The notes below the pieces were generated by a model. The model did not search any database. It was not told the DNA's origin and saw nothing but the letters and a program-made list of their open reading frames with translations. From Astrobacterium formosum (GTDB taxonomy: Bacteria > Pseudomonadota > Alphaproteobacteria > Rhizobiales > Xanthobacteraceae), in NCBI GenBank assembly GCA_030848545.1, contig JAVDCA010000027.1:1-64000 (forward strand): a stretch of DNA of 64,000 nt, written 5' to 3'. A program made the translations under genes and the position numbers. Positions 9,647 to 18,534 of the stretch are shown here, piece after piece. Within the stretch, counting starts at the first letter, position 1; each line of letters begins with the position of its first letter.

Positions 9647-11077
9647 TTGCAGCCCGATCGAATCCTGTTCGTCACCTCCGAGATGGACGATTTCGTCCGC
9701 GTCGGCGGGCTCGCAGCCGTGTCGGCGGCGCTGCCGCGCGCTCTTTCGCATGTATGCGATATCAGGGTCCTGGTTCCGGGTTATCCGGGCGTGCTCGCCA
9801 GGGCGGGCGACATGGAGATCGTCGGCTACTGCGGGGCGTTTGCGGCCCTGCCGGCCTGCCGGATCGGCCGCTGCCGCACCCCGGACGGGCTCACCGTCTA
9901 CGTGGTGCTGTGCCCCGAACTCTACGACCGCGCCGGCTCCCCCTACACGGACGAAAACGGCGTCGACTGGGCCGACAACGACATCCGTTTCGCCCGCCTC
10001 GCCGCCGCCGCCGTCGATCTTGCCGCCGGCCTCGCCGATCCGGCGTGGAACGCCGACCTCGTGCATGCCAACGACTGGGAATCGGCGCTGGCGCCCGCCT
10101 ACATTTCCTGGCGAAAGCTCGACATTCCCTCGATCCTGACCGTCCACAACCTCGCCTATCAGGGCCTGTTCTCGGCCCGCACGCTGGAGCGCATCGGCGC
10201 CCCGCGCGAGGCCTTCCGCATCGACGGCATCGAGTTCTACGACAAGGTCTCGTTCATGAAGGCCGGTCTCGTCTATGCGAGCCATGTCACCACGGTGAGC
10301 GAGACCTATGCGCGCGAGATCACCACGCCGGAATTCGGCTGCGGCCTCGACGGCGTCTTGCGCCAGCGCGCCCAGCGAAGTGAGCTCACCGGCATCATCA
10401 ACGGCATCGACGCGAGCTGGGACGCGCGCACCTGCCCCGACCTCCACAGCCCGTTTGAAGTGGGCCAGTGGGACGGCAAGCGCGCCAATGCCGACCATTT
10501 GCGCCGCAGCTTCGGCCTGGCGCTCTCCGACGGTCCCTTGTTCGGCCTCGTCGCCCGGCTGGTGCACCAGAAGGGCGTCGACCTCGTCCTGCCCGCCGCC
10601 GAGGCGATCGTGCAGGCCGGCGGCCAGATCGTCGTCATGGGCACCGGCGAGAAGCGCTTCGAACAGGCCTTGAGCGAGGCCGGCCGGCGCCATGCCGGGT
10701 CGATCGCGGTGACGATTGGGTTCGACGACGCCGAGGCCCGCCGCGTGTTCGCCGGCAGCGACTTCACCTTGATGCCGTCGCGCTTCGAGCCGTGCGGCCT
10801 GTCGCAGATGTACGCGCAGAAATTCGGCTCGCTGCCGATCGGCCACCGCATCGGCGGGCTTGCCGAGACCATCGACGACGGCAAGACCGGATTCCTGTTC
10901 GGCGAGGCCACCGTCGAGCATCTCTTCGGCGCCGTCTGCCGGGCCTTTTCCACCTTCGGATCGAAGCCGCGCCTCAACTCCATGCGCCGCCAGGCGATGG
11001 CGAAGGTGTTCAGCTGGAAGGACTCGGCGGCGAGCTATGCGGGGCTCTACCGGGAGCAGTTCGCATATCGCCGGTAA
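9647..11077 (+). CDS. glgA: Glycogen synthase (ADP-glucose), GT5 family
   Basis: Transfers glucose from ADP-glucose to the non-reducing end of alpha-1,4-glucan. 476 aa from TTG 9647, which has GGGGG six bases upstream; TTG 9599 would add 16 residues without a site. Two Rossmann domains are visible: N-terminal catalytic (VTSEMDDFVRVGGLAAVSAA, HANDWES, TVHNLAYQG, NGID) and C-terminal (LVARLVHQKGVDL, SRFEPCGLSQMYA, GGLAETI). The usual KTGGL substrate loop reads RVGGL, a K-to-R change also tolerated in some paralogues. No other glycogen gene is adjacent, so this may be a secondary, stand-alone GlgA. Confidence 0.9.
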   Translation: MQPDRILFVTSEMDDFVRVGGLAAVSAALPRALSHVCDIRVLVPGYPGVLARAGDMEIVGYCGAFAALPACRIGRCRTPDGLTVYVVLCPELYDRAGSPYTDENGVDWADNDIRFARLAAAAVDLAAGLADPAWNADLVHANDWESALAPAYISWRKLDIPSILTVHNLAYQGLFSARTLERIGAPREAFRIDGIEFYDKVSFMKAGLVYASHVTTVSETYAREITTPEFGCGLDGVLRQRAQRSELTGIINGIDASWDARTCPDLHSPFEVGQWDGKRANADHLRRSFGLALSDGPLFGLVARLVHQKGVDLVLPAAEAIVQAGGQIVVMGTGEKRFEQALSEAGRRHAGSIAVTIGFDDAEARRVFAGSDFTLMPSRFEPCGLSQMYAQKFGSLPIGHRIGGLAETIDDGKTGFLFGEATVEHLFGAVCRAFSTFGSKPRLNSMRRQAMAKVFSWKDSAASYAGLYREQFAYRR

Positions 11078-11136
11078 CGGGATCGCATGCGCGGCGTCCA
11101 GGCGGCGGATCCCTCTAGTCCGCCGCCGCGCGCCCC

Positions 11137-11568
11137 CTACTTCACCACGATCTTGCCGCGGAACGCGTCGCTTTTCGAATTGGGCATGAAATACTCGTAT
11201 TCGCCCGGCCGGATCGGCACGAAGGAGATCGTGGCCGATCCCTTGGCGTCGAACTCCAGCGAATGCAGTCCGAGCGGGCGCACCTCGATGTCGTTGATGA
11301 CGACCTCGTTGATCCAGATGAAGCGGAAGAACTCCGGCGCCTGGATGGCCATTTCGCTGGTGCCGTCGCTTTCGATCTTCCAGCGATAGTACTTTCCGGC
11401 TTCGAGCTGCATCGCCTCCTTGGGGAAGGCCTTGCCGGCCGAAAGCACGAGCGTGGGCAGGTTGGTGCCCTTGGTGAGCAGCGTCGCGCCGTGGGCCGGC
11501 AGCGCCACCACGGCAGACAGGCCGGCAATCGCCAGCCCGGCGAGCTTTCCGATGACGGGTCTCTTCAT
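11137..11568 (-). CDS. Secreted cupredoxin-like protein without copper ligands
   Basis: 143 aa with a Sec signal peptide (MKRPVIGKLAGLAIAGLSAV..., cleavage near AHGA) followed by a single beta-sandwich domain of cupredoxin type that ends GEYEYFMPNSKSDAFRGKIV. In copper-binding members this last loop holds Cys, His and Met ligands; here no Cys and no suitably placed His are present, so copper binding is unlikely. ATG 11568 is preferred over an earlier start because an AGGA-containing site precedes it. Convergent with glgA, with a 59-base gap. The role is unknown, perhaps a periplasmic scaffold or a partner of a respiratory or copper enzyme. Confidence 0.65.
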   Translation of the reverse strand: MKRPVIGKLAGLAIAGLSAVVALPAHGATLLTKGTNLPTLVLSAGKAFPKEAMQLEAGKYYRWKIESDGTSEMAIQAPEFFRFIWINEVVINDIEVRPLGLHSLEFDAKGSATISFVPIRPGEYEYFMPNSKSDAFRGKIVVK

Positions 11569-11797
11569 CCTGGTCGTCCTCCCAATTTCCGGCATCTTGC
11601 TTGTGGATTGGCCGGCCCGTCATGCCTGGAGAACGGGCCGGCACGCCAGCCTACACAATGCGCGCGGCGGGTCTACTGCCGGCGTGTCGCAACCGAGAGG
11701 CAAGAAGCGGGATCGGCTCGGATTGTGACCGTCGGCGACACGCCGTCGCCGAAGGCCTGGCAATATCAAACTGTGAGCGGGCGTAATTCCCGTGCAA

Positions 11798-12700
11798 TCA
11801 TTTCCGTTGCGCCTGGGCCAGTCGAAACAACTCGGAAAGCCATTCGATGAAGACCCTGACGCGCGACGACAGATGGCGGCTCTGGGGATAGAGCACGGAG
11901 ACGGGCATCGACGGCGGCGGAAAGGCCTCCATGACCACCACGAGCTGTCCGGCGGCGATTTGGTGCTCGACGCGATATCTGGGAACCTGGATCACACCCA
12001 GGCCGGCGACACCCGCGGCCGTGTAGATCTCGGCACCCCGGACGACCACGTCGTACGGCAGTGGAATTTCCCACATCCGGCCGTCCTTCTCGAACTCCAA
12101 CGGATAAGGCTGACCGGTCGCGGAAGCCGCATAGGCCACCATCCGATGACCTTCGAGTTCGTCCGGCGTCGAAGGGACACCGCGGCGTTCGAGATAGCCC
12201 GGACTCGCAAGCGTGAGTTGCTCGAAGTCCGCGACCCTGCGTCCGATCAGGGAAGAATCCGTGAGTTCACCGGCGCGCAGGACGCAATCGACCCCTTCCG
12301 TGATGAGGTCGACCATGCGGTCGCCTTCGCTCAGCGTCAGCGATATCCCCGGATAGCGCGCCAGGAACGCGGGCAATGCCGGCAGCACGAAAAAGCGGGC
12401 AAGGGTCCCCTGCATGTCGACCCGCAGAGGTCCCCTCGGCTCGGCCTCGCGAAACACGTTCTCGGTCTCATCCAGGTCCGCGAGGAGACGAACACAGCGC
12501 TCGTGATAGAGCGCGCCATCAAGCGTCGGCCTCACATTTCGTGTCGACCGCTCCAAGAGACGGACGCCCAGCTCGGCCTCAAGACGCTGGATCGCATGGG
12601 TTGCGCTCGGGCGGGGAACCTGCAGGTCACGCGCCGCCTGGGCGAAGCTTCCCCGCTCCACGATCCGAACAAACAAACGCATGACATCGATACGGTCCAT
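11798..12700 (-). CDS. LysR-type transcriptional regulator
   Basis: 300 aa. N-terminal winged helix-turn-helix (MDRIDVMRLFVRIVERGSFA, then PRPSATHAIQRLEAELGVRL) followed by a periplasmic-binding-protein-like effector domain from about residue 90. It belongs to the AaeR/DmlR-like branch by the VRIVERGSF start. Transcribed divergently from the dioxygenase-tautomerase-SDR cluster, 152 bases apart, so it probably regulates that cluster and itself. The inducer is likely an aromatic or a product of it, by inference from the neighbours. Confidence 0.9.
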   Translation of the reverse strand: MDRIDVMRLFVRIVERGSFAQAARDLQVPRPSATHAIQRLEAELGVRLLERSTRNVRPTLDGALYHERCVRLLADLDETENVFREAEPRGPLRVDMQGTLARFFVLPALPAFLARYPGISLTLSEGDRMVDLITEGVDCVLRAGELTDSSLIGRRVADFEQLTLASPGYLERRGVPSTPDELEGHRMVAYAASATGQPYPLEFEKDGRMWEIPLPYDVVVRGAEIYTAAGVAGLGVIQVPRYRVEHQIAAGQLVVVMEAFPPPSMPVSVLYPQSRHLSSRVRVFIEWLSELFRLAQAQRK

Positions 12701-12725
12701 GCGGGCCTAAATACCAGATTGTTAT

Positions 12726-12739
12726 GAATTTCGAAATTC
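12726..12739. promoter_or_regulatory. Palindromic candidate LysR operator
   Basis: GAATTTCGAAATTC is a perfect 14-bp palindrome in the divergent gap between the LysR gene and the dioxygenase gene, 26 bases upstream of the regulator's ATG. Dyads in this place are typical LysR recognition sites. Confidence 0.5.
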
Positions 12740-12852
12740 TGATGTTGAACCGGGCGGACTATTCCCTCGCATCGAAACGACTACCTTCCTGCCATACCCT
12801 GGCGGGCTGAAGCCGGCTGATGGGCCAGCCACCAGCCAAGAGGGAGGATACG

Positions 12853-13437
12853 ATGGAAACGACCCGGCGCACGCTTCTTGCGGCCTTCATCGCCGCTCCA
12901 CTGGCTCCACTGAGTGGAGTTGCGGCCGCCGCTCAGGGGACGCCGGCGCTGCCGCTTACCCGCGCCTGTGACGACGACAATGCGGCCACGGTGGAACGAG
13001 AACCCGGCCCGTTCTTCAAGCCCAACGCTCCGCTCAATCGTGACCTCTTCGCGGACTCGCCGCGAGGCGAGCGCATCACCGTCGCGGGCTTTGTGGTCGA
13101 TGATCGTTGTGGCCCGCTTCCGGGCAGCCTCGTGGAAGTCTGGCACGCGGACGAAAACGGCCATTACGACGAGCAGGGCTTTCGTCTGCGGGGTCACCAG
13201 TTCGCCGACGAACGGGGCCGCTGGTGGTTCAACACGGTCGTGCCGGCGCTCTATCCCGGACGAACGCGCCACTTCCATTTCAAGGTCCAGCGCCCGGGCG
13301 GACGTGTTCTGACCACGCAGCTGTTCTTCCCCGGCGAGCCGAGGAACGCGCACGACCGGCTCTTCGATCACTCCTTGCTGATGAACATCAGCGACACCGG
13401 AGATGGCCGGTTTGCCCGCTTCGACTTCGTCGTCTGA
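12853..13437 (+). CDS. Exported intradiol ring-cleavage dioxygenase-like protein
   Basis: 194 aa; family of protocatechuate 3,4-/catechol 1,2-dioxygenases that cleave catechols with Fe(III). The start is ATG 12853, six bases or so after GGGAGGA. The N-terminus (TTRRTLLAAFIAAP...) looks like a Tat or Sec signal peptide, so the enzyme may act in the periplasm, unlike the cytoplasmic pathway enzymes. Fe ligands expected in the family are present: Tyr in NGHYDE, Tyr in ALYPGRT, and both His of RHFHFKV. It is first of a probable operon with a 4-OT-type tautomerase and an SDR. Confidence 0.85.
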   Translation: METTRRTLLAAFIAAPLAPLSGVAAAAQGTPALPLTRACDDDNAATVEREPGPFFKPNAPLNRDLFADSPRGERITVAGFVVDDRCGPLPGSLVEVWHADENGHYDEQGFRLRGHQFADERGRWWFNTVVPALYPGRTRHFHFKVQRPGGRVLTTQLFFPGEPRNAHDRLFDHSLLMNISDTGDGRFARFDFVV

Positions 13438-13511
13438 CGGAAGACTCCGACCCTCGCGGTTTCCGCGCGGGTACGAACCGCGAACCACCTCGACCAGGAA
13501 GGAAATCGATC

Positions 13512-13733
13512 ATGCCGTTTGCAAATTACAAGTTCCCCGAAGGCGCGCTCAATGCCGAGCAGAAGGAAGAAATCATCCACAGGACCACCTCGATGTTCGT
13601 CGAGTATTTCGGCGAAGGGGTGCGCCCCTACACCATGGTCCTCGTCGATGAAGTCGCCGACGGTGGCTGGGGCCGTGCCGACGAGACCCTCACCATTGCC
13701 AAGATGCAGGCCATGACGCGGGGATCGGACTGA
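13512..13733 (+). CDS. 4-oxalocrotonate tautomerase family protein
   Basis: 73-aa small tautomerase. After Met removal the N-terminal residue is Pro (MPFANYKFP), the catalytic base of the 4-OT superfamily. GGAAGGAAAT precedes the ATG. It sits 74 bases after the dioxygenase and 63 before the SDR. Length is slightly above the 62-residue classical 4-OT, as in the 4-OT-like subgroup. It may isomerise a ring-cleavage product; the substrate is not deducible. Confidence 0.8.
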   Translation: MPFANYKFPEGALNAEQKEEIIHRTTSMFVEYFGEGVRPYTMVLVDEVADGGWGRADETLTIAKMQAMTRGSD

Positions 13734-13796
13734 GGGTCCGGTGCCGGAGAAAGCGCACGAATTTTCGACAAAGCGGAAGTATTCAGGAAAAGACCG

Positions 13797-14537
13797 ATGA
13801 CCGATGTTCAGAATCAAGTCGCAATCGTCACCGGTGCGTCGCGCGGCATCGGCGCCGCCATCGCGCGGCGTCTTGCTGCGGACGGCTTCGCCGTCGTGGT
13901 GAACTACGCCGGCAGTACCGACGCCGCCACCAAGCTGGTGGATGGGATTAAGAAGACCGGCGGGCGGGCCGTCGCCGTACAGGCGGATATCAGCGACCCT
14001 TCGGCAGTGAAGCGGATGTTCGATTCCGTCGAAGCGAGCCATGGCGGCGTCGACGTCCTGGTGAACAATGCCGGCATCATGAAGCTCGCGCCCGTCGCCC
14101 AGACCGACGATGCGACTTTCGATCGCACGATCGCCGTCAACCTCAAGGGCACGTTCAATGGCATGCGCGAGGCCGCGAAACGGTTGCGCGACGGCGGCCG
14201 GATCGTGAACTTCTCGTCGAGCGTGGTCGGCCTCTATCAGCCGGCCTATGGGGTCTACGCCGCCACCAAGGCGGCGGTGGAGGCCCTGACCCATATCCTT
14301 GCCAAGGAACTCGGGCCGCGGCGGATCACCGTCAACGCGGTCGCCCCCGGCCCTGTCGCCACCGAGCTGTTCTTCGAGGGCAAGGACCAGGCCACGATCG
14401 ATAGCATCAAGCAGATGAACCCGCTCGGCCGCCTGGGCGAGGCGGACGACATCGCCGCGGTCGTGTCGCTCCTCGTCGGTCCCGACGGCGGCTGGATCAA
14501 CGGCCAGGTCGTGCGCGCCAATGGCGGTGTCGTCTGA
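13797..14537 (+). CDS. Short-chain dehydrogenase/reductase
   Basis: 246 aa classical SDR, NAD(P)-dependent oxidoreductase. TGASRGIG cofactor motif (residues 12-19), NNAG (about 90-93), catalytic Ser in FSSSVVG, and YAATK (Tyr-x3-Lys). C-terminal GQVVRANGG is typical of the 3-oxoacyl-ACP reductase-like branch. It is the third gene of the dioxygenase cluster and is followed after 11 bases by a truncated second SDR. The substrate is unknown. Confidence 0.9.
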   Translation: MTDVQNQVAIVTGASRGIGAAIARRLAADGFAVVVNYAGSTDAATKLVDGIKKTGGRAVAVQADISDPSAVKRMFDSVEASHGGVDVLVNNAGIMKLAPVAQTDDATFDRTIAVNLKGTFNGMREAAKRLRDGGRIVNFSSSVVGLYQPAYGVYAATKAAVEALTHILAKELGPRRITVNAVAPGPVATELFFEGKDQATIDSIKQMNPLGRLGEADDIAAVVSLLVGPDGGWINGQVVRANGGVV

Positions 14538-14548
14538 GGAGCCGTGCG

Positions 14549-14778
14549 ATGGAGAAAGTCATTCTCATCACCGGCGCCTCCAGCGGCTTCGGCCGTCTGA
14601 CGGCCAATGCCCTCGCGGCCGGCCGCCATACGGTCTACGCATCGATGCGCGGCCTGAACGGCCGGAATGCGGCGCAGATGGGCAAGCTCGCGGCCTATGC
14701 GGAAAGCCACAAGGTCGACCTGCGGGCGCTCGAACTGGACGTGCAGTCGGAGGAGTCCGCCAGGTCGGCCGGTGTCTT
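14549..14778 (+). pseudogene. 5' fragment of a second SDR gene
   Basis: The frame opens with MEKVILITGASSGFGRLTAN, a good SDR cofactor-binding start, and runs about 70 residues to ALELDVQSEESA, where other SDRs continue into the NNAG region. Here similarity stops and the sequence passes out of frame into the tail of an unrelated gene. NNAG, the catalytic Ser and YxxxK are all missing, so no dehydrogenase can be made. An internal deletion spanning two genes is the simplest explanation. Confidence 0.8.
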
Positions 14779-14955
14779 CGCAACTCCACCCTGGACGATA
14801 TGTACGTCAGGAACGGTCATGTCCGCGAGGATGGCACGACGATCCACGACATGTACTTCCTGCGCGTGAAGGCTCGGGAGCACTCGGCCGAGGCCTGGGA
14901 CTTCTACAATCTCGTCGCGACCGTCTCTGGCGACGAGACCTTTCCGGCGGCGTGA
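14779..14955 (+). pseudogene. 3' fragment of an ABC-transporter substrate-binding protein gene
   Basis: 58 codons reading RNSTLDDMYVRNGHVREDGT ... DMYFLRVK ... WDFYNLVATVSGDETFPAA then stop. This matches, from memory, the C-terminal end of branched-chain amino acid-type (Peripla_BP_6) binding proteins (ND-F-KNG-IREDGR-VHDMYL--VK---ES-G-WDYYK-VATIPGDEAF). No start or upstream domain remains; it joins the SDR fragment at about 14775-14779 in a different frame. Confidence 0.7.
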
Positions 14956-15009
14956 CAGGCCGACGGACTGGTGACGATCTCGTCCTTCCCGGGATGATCC
15001 GGGAAGTCG

Positions 15010-16425
15010 CTAAATATGCCCGAGCCAGAACGGCTTGACGCCGGCGAAGGCGTACCAGTCCTTGACCAGGCGGCGTTCGGCCTCGGCGGCGGAAGCCTGG
15101 TGCCAGCCCAGAATGCCGCCGGCCACGAAGGCGAGGCTCTTGGCCGAGGCGGCGCCGTCGGTGCTGCCGCAGGACTCCACCAGCCGGCCGAGCGTGCCGC
15201 GGGCGACCGAAAGGTCGTTCATGCGGCCGAGATCGTCCTGCAGCCGCGTCACCTTGCGGATGAACTTCTTCTTCGAGCGGCCGTCGAACAGGTTGACGAA
15301 GAAATCCAGCGCGTAGCGCAGGCGCTTGAGCGCGATCCTGGCCTCGTGGCGCTCCGCCGCGCTCAGGAGCTCGAAACCGGCGGCCTTGCGCAGAAGCTTC
15401 GCGTAGACGCGCGACAGCGCATGGGCCGCGAAGCCGACCAGCGGCTGCTCTGCGTCGTCGCTGCGGCCTGATCGCCCGTCGCGGGCAAGCCGGGTCAGGT
15501 CCGCCACCAGGGCACGATGGCGCGGCGAGCCGAGCGCTTCGGCGACGGCCGCATAGGCCGCGGCCTGGTTGGCCTTCAGGGTGGCGAGAAGCGCCGCCGC
15601 CGGCTCGCCGTCGCTCAGCCCGGCGACGGTCGGTGCGAGCAACTCGGTCTCGACGATGTCGAGGTCGCGGGCGGCACCGAGAACGCCGGCAAGCCAGCGC
15701 AGCTCCGTGTGGATGGGGGCGGCCTTCCCGCGCTCGAGCAACGGCCTGAAGATCTGCAGGGCGGCGCGCAGCCGCCGCAGCGCGATGCGGCACTGGTGCA
15801 CGCCTTCCACATGCAGGTTGCGGCGCGCGCACTCTTCGTTGGCGGCGAAGTGCTGCAGGGAGTGGGCAACGATGGCGGCAAAGGCCTCGGCCCCGGTCAT
15901 GTGGGTGGAAAGATCGAGGCGCGGCGCCCGCGACCACCGCGGCGCGGCCGGACGGGCCTCCTCGGCAGGGTCCACTTCGACGCGATCCACCTCGATGGGG
16001 GCCACCTCGACGAGGTCCAGCTCGATGGAGGCCACCACCTCGACGACGTCCGCCGCGGCCGGGCCGCCGGCCGGTGCGTCGGCCGCAGGCGCGGTCGGCG
16101 GCTCGTCTGCCGGCGCGACCGGCGGGTCGGCGTCGTGCGAGGCCGGCATGGGGGTTTCCTGTGCAGTTTCCTGTGGCGGCGGGTCAGGCCGATCGGTGAA
16201 CGGATTGAGGAGTGCGTCGGGCATGGGAATATGGGCGGGCCGCGGCGAAGCGGGTGCGCCTCCTTCCGGTTGCCCGGCGGCCGGACGCGCCGCGTGCAAC
16301 CAGATCACGGGGTCGATCTTGGGCTGTGACGCCATCCGTCCGGCCTTCGAAAGGCTGCATGGCCCGCGGGGATAGTCCTCGCGGGCCGCCGGCATCGGGC
16401 CGATGCCGTTCGAATCATCCCTCAC
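15010..16425 (-). CDS. CHAD domain protein with acidic disordered N-terminus
   Basis: 471 aa. Residues about 45-170 are rich in Pro, Ala, Asp and Glu, with a repeated V-E-V/I-E-L pattern, and are likely disordered. Residues about 175-460 are a CHAD domain, a helical bundle with paired conserved histidines and basic residues (HVEGVHQCRIALRRLRAALQ and ERHEARIALKRLRYALDFF) that binds polyphosphate. Most CHAD proteins are fused to a CYTH triphosphatase domain; none is present here. The start is uncertain: an internal Met (residue 31) could also serve. The neighbour is a chemoreceptor on the same strand, downstream. Confidence 0.85.
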   Translation of the reverse strand: MRDDSNGIGPMPAAREDYPRGPCSLSKAGRMASQPKIDPVIWLHAARPAAGQPEGGAPASPRPAHIPMPDALLNPFTDRPDPPPQETAQETPMPASHDADPPVAPADEPPTAPAADAPAGGPAAADVVEVVASIELDLVEVAPIEVDRVEVDPAEEARPAAPRWSRAPRLDLSTHMTGAEAFAAIVAHSLQHFAANEECARRNLHVEGVHQCRIALRRLRAALQIFRPLLERGKAAPIHTELRWLAGVLGAARDLDIVETELLAPTVAGLSDGEPAAALLATLKANQAAAYAAVAEALGSPRHRALVADLTRLARDGRSGRSDDAEQPLVGFAAHALSRVYAKLLRKAAGFELLSAAERHEARIALKRLRYALDFFVNLFDGRSKKKFIRKVTRLQDDLGRMNDLSVARGTLGRLVESCGSTDGAASAKSLAFVAGGILGWHQASAAEAERRLVKDWYAFAGVKPFWLGHI

Positions 16426-16497
16426 GGCAGCACTATGACCAGCCCGGCCGGGGCGGCAAGGCGGATTTCGGCGCGGGAGGCGCGCGCACCCTGAAGG

Positions 16498-18534
16498 TCA
16501 GGCGGCGCGCACGCTCGCCAGGAAGCGGTCGACTTCCATCTTGAGCCGGTTGCTCTCGCGCGACAGCGAGGCCGCCGACGACAGGACCTGGGTCGCGGCC
16601 GAGCCGGTCTCGGCGGCGCCCCGCTCCACCGAGGCGACGTCCTTGGCGACGTCGGCGGTGCCCTTGTGGGCCTCCTGGGCGTTGCGGGCGATCTCGCCCG
16701 TCGCCGCCCCCTGCTCCTCGACCGCCGCCGCGATGGAGGTGGCGATGTCGGACACGCGCCCGATGGTGGCGGCGATGCCCTTGATGGCCGTGACCGACAC
16801 GTCGGTCGCCGCCTGCATGCCGGAAATATGGGTCCCGATCTCACCGGTCGCCTTGGCGGTCTGGGCGGCGAGCGCCTTGACCTCGCTCGCCACGACCGCA
16901 AATCCCTTGCCGGCCTCGCCGGCGCGCGCCGCCTCTATTGTTGCGTTGAGGGCGAGCAGATTGGTCTGCTCGGCGACGCTGGTGATCAGCTTGACGACGT
17001 CGCCGATGCGGGCGGCGGCGGCCGCGAGCTCGCCGATGCGCGAGTCGGTGTCGTGGGCCTGTTGGACGGCCTCGCCGGTGATGCGGCTCGAGGTCGCCAC
17101 ATGGCGACCGATCTCGGCCACCGACGACGACATTTCCTCCGCCGCCGAGGCGACCGACTGGACGTTGGCGGCCGCTTCTTCCGAGGACGCCGCGACGGTC
17201 GTGGTCAACGCCTGGGTGGAACGGGCGGTGTCGCTGAGCGAACCGGCGGCCGCTTCCAGTTCGGTCGCGGCCGACGACACCGCGCCGACGATGCCACCCA
17301 CCGCCGCCTCGAATTCGTCGGCGAGCCGGTGCATCGCGTGTTTGCGGGCTCTGGCGGCTTCCTCGTCCGCCCGGCGCCGCAGTTCCGCTTCGCTTTCGGC
17401 GGCGGCGCGCTTCGCCTCCTGCTCGGCGAGGGAACGCGCTTCGTGCTCGTCGGCCTCGCGGCGGGCCTTTTCGACCGCCTTGACCTTGATGGTCTCGACC
17501 GCCGCCGCCACCTCGCCGATCTCGTCGCCGCGGCCGAGCCCCGGCAGCACGACCGAGAAGTCGCCGTCGGCGAGACGGCGCATGCCGGCGGTGAGCGCCT
17601 TCAAGGGGCGCACGACGCCGCGGTTCATCAGCGCGGCGAACAGGAGCGTGAGCGCCAGCACGGCGGCGCCGATGCCGAACGACCACAGGCGGGCGCGATC
17701 GAGCGCCGCCGTGAAACTGGTGCGGTCGACGCCGATGACGTGCACGCCGATCGGATCGCCGCGATAATTGGCGACCGGCGCCAGCACCAAGCCGTATTCG
17801 ACGCCGGCGATCGCGGTCGTGCGCATGTCGGAGGCGCGTTCGAGCGCTGCCTTGAGCTCACCGGCGGCAAACACCGGTAGTTCCGCGAAGGTCGACGCGA
17901 AGGTCTCGAAACCCTTCGGGGTGGCGAGCATGAAGGCGACGTCGGCTCCGGTCGCGCGCTTGAAGTCGTCGAAGAACGGCTTGCCGAACGACAGGCCGAT
18001 CTCGAACGAGCCGACATGCTCCTTGTTCCTGAACACCGGCACGACGCCGCGGATTCCCAGGCCCTCGACGCCGTATTCGAGACCCGATACCGGCTTCCGG
18101 GTCTTGTTGACCTCGAGGACCGTGAAGCGGAACGAGGACAGATCGTCGCCGAACTTATCGGGACGGGCGAGACGCAGGAACGACACCGCCGGCGGCAGAT
18201 GGAACTGGGCCTGGGCGACCGCATGCGCGGATTTGAGATGGGCGCCGCCCTCCACCGTCAAGCGGGCGAGCGCGGCGCGATCGCGCGCCGCGAAGACGCT
18301 CTGCACCTGCGTATTGGTCGCGATGGCGTCGGCCATGGACAGGGCGCGGCGGGCATCGTCGCGGATCTTGGCGAGGAAGAACGCCTCCAGGACACCGAGC
18401 TGGTTGCGCGCAGCCTGCTCGGTCATGCGCCCGGCCAGGACGAGATTGCTGGCGGTGGTCGCCGCCACGGCGGCGACGACGCTGACGCCGAGAACGAGAG
18501 CCAGGCGCATTCCGATGGAAATGTGCAGCGTCAT
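16498..18534 (-). CDS. Methyl-accepting chemotaxis protein with double-Cache sensor
   Basis: 678-aa transmembrane chemoreceptor. TM1 is about residues 9-31. The periplasmic part (about 35-275) has [17 protein letters not shown] and [11 protein letters not shown], characteristic of the dCACHE_3-type double sensory domain. TM2 is near 280-300, followed by HAMP, a charged helix and the signalling domain ending [15 protein letters not shown] lies just upstream of ATG 18534. It lies upstream of the CHAD gene on the same strand, with a 72-base gap. A 53-base stretch around the hairpin tip is identical to that in the first receptor gene. Confidence 0.93.
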   Translation of the reverse strand: MTLHISIGMRLALVLGVSVVAAVAATTASNLVLAGRMTEQAARNQLGVLEAFFLAKIRDDARRALSMADAIATNTQVQSVFAARDRAALARLTVEGGAHLKSAHAVAQAQFHLPPAVSFLRLARPDKFGDDLSSFRFTVLEVNKTRKPVSGLEYGVEGLGIRGVVPVFRNKEHVGSFEIGLSFGKPFFDDFKRATGADVAFMLATPKGFETFASTFAELPVFAAGELKAALERASDMRTTAIAGVEYGLVLAPVANYRGDPIGVHVIGVDRTSFTAALDRARLWSFGIGAAVLALTLLFAALMNRGVVRPLKALTAGMRRLADGDFSVVLPGLGRGDEIGEVAAAVETIKVKAVEKARREADEHEARSLAEQEAKRAAAESEAELRRRADEEAARARKHAMHRLADEFEAAVGGIVGAVSSAATELEAAAGSLSDTARSTQALTTTVAASSEEAAANVQSVASAAEEMSSSVAEIGRHVATSSRITGEAVQQAHDTDSRIGELAAAAARIGDVVKLITSVAEQTNLLALNATIEAARAGEAGKGFAVVASEVKALAAQTAKATGEIGTHISGMQAATDVSVTAIKGIAATIGRVSDIATSIAAAVEEQGAATGEIARNAQEAHKGTADVAKDVASVERGAAETGSAATQVLSSAASLSRESNRLKMEVDRFLASVRAA

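Noticed and set aside
9617-11617. A 675-codon minus-strand frame across glgA and the cupredoxin gene
   Set aside because: It crosses two well-supported genes and has composition of a shadow frame.
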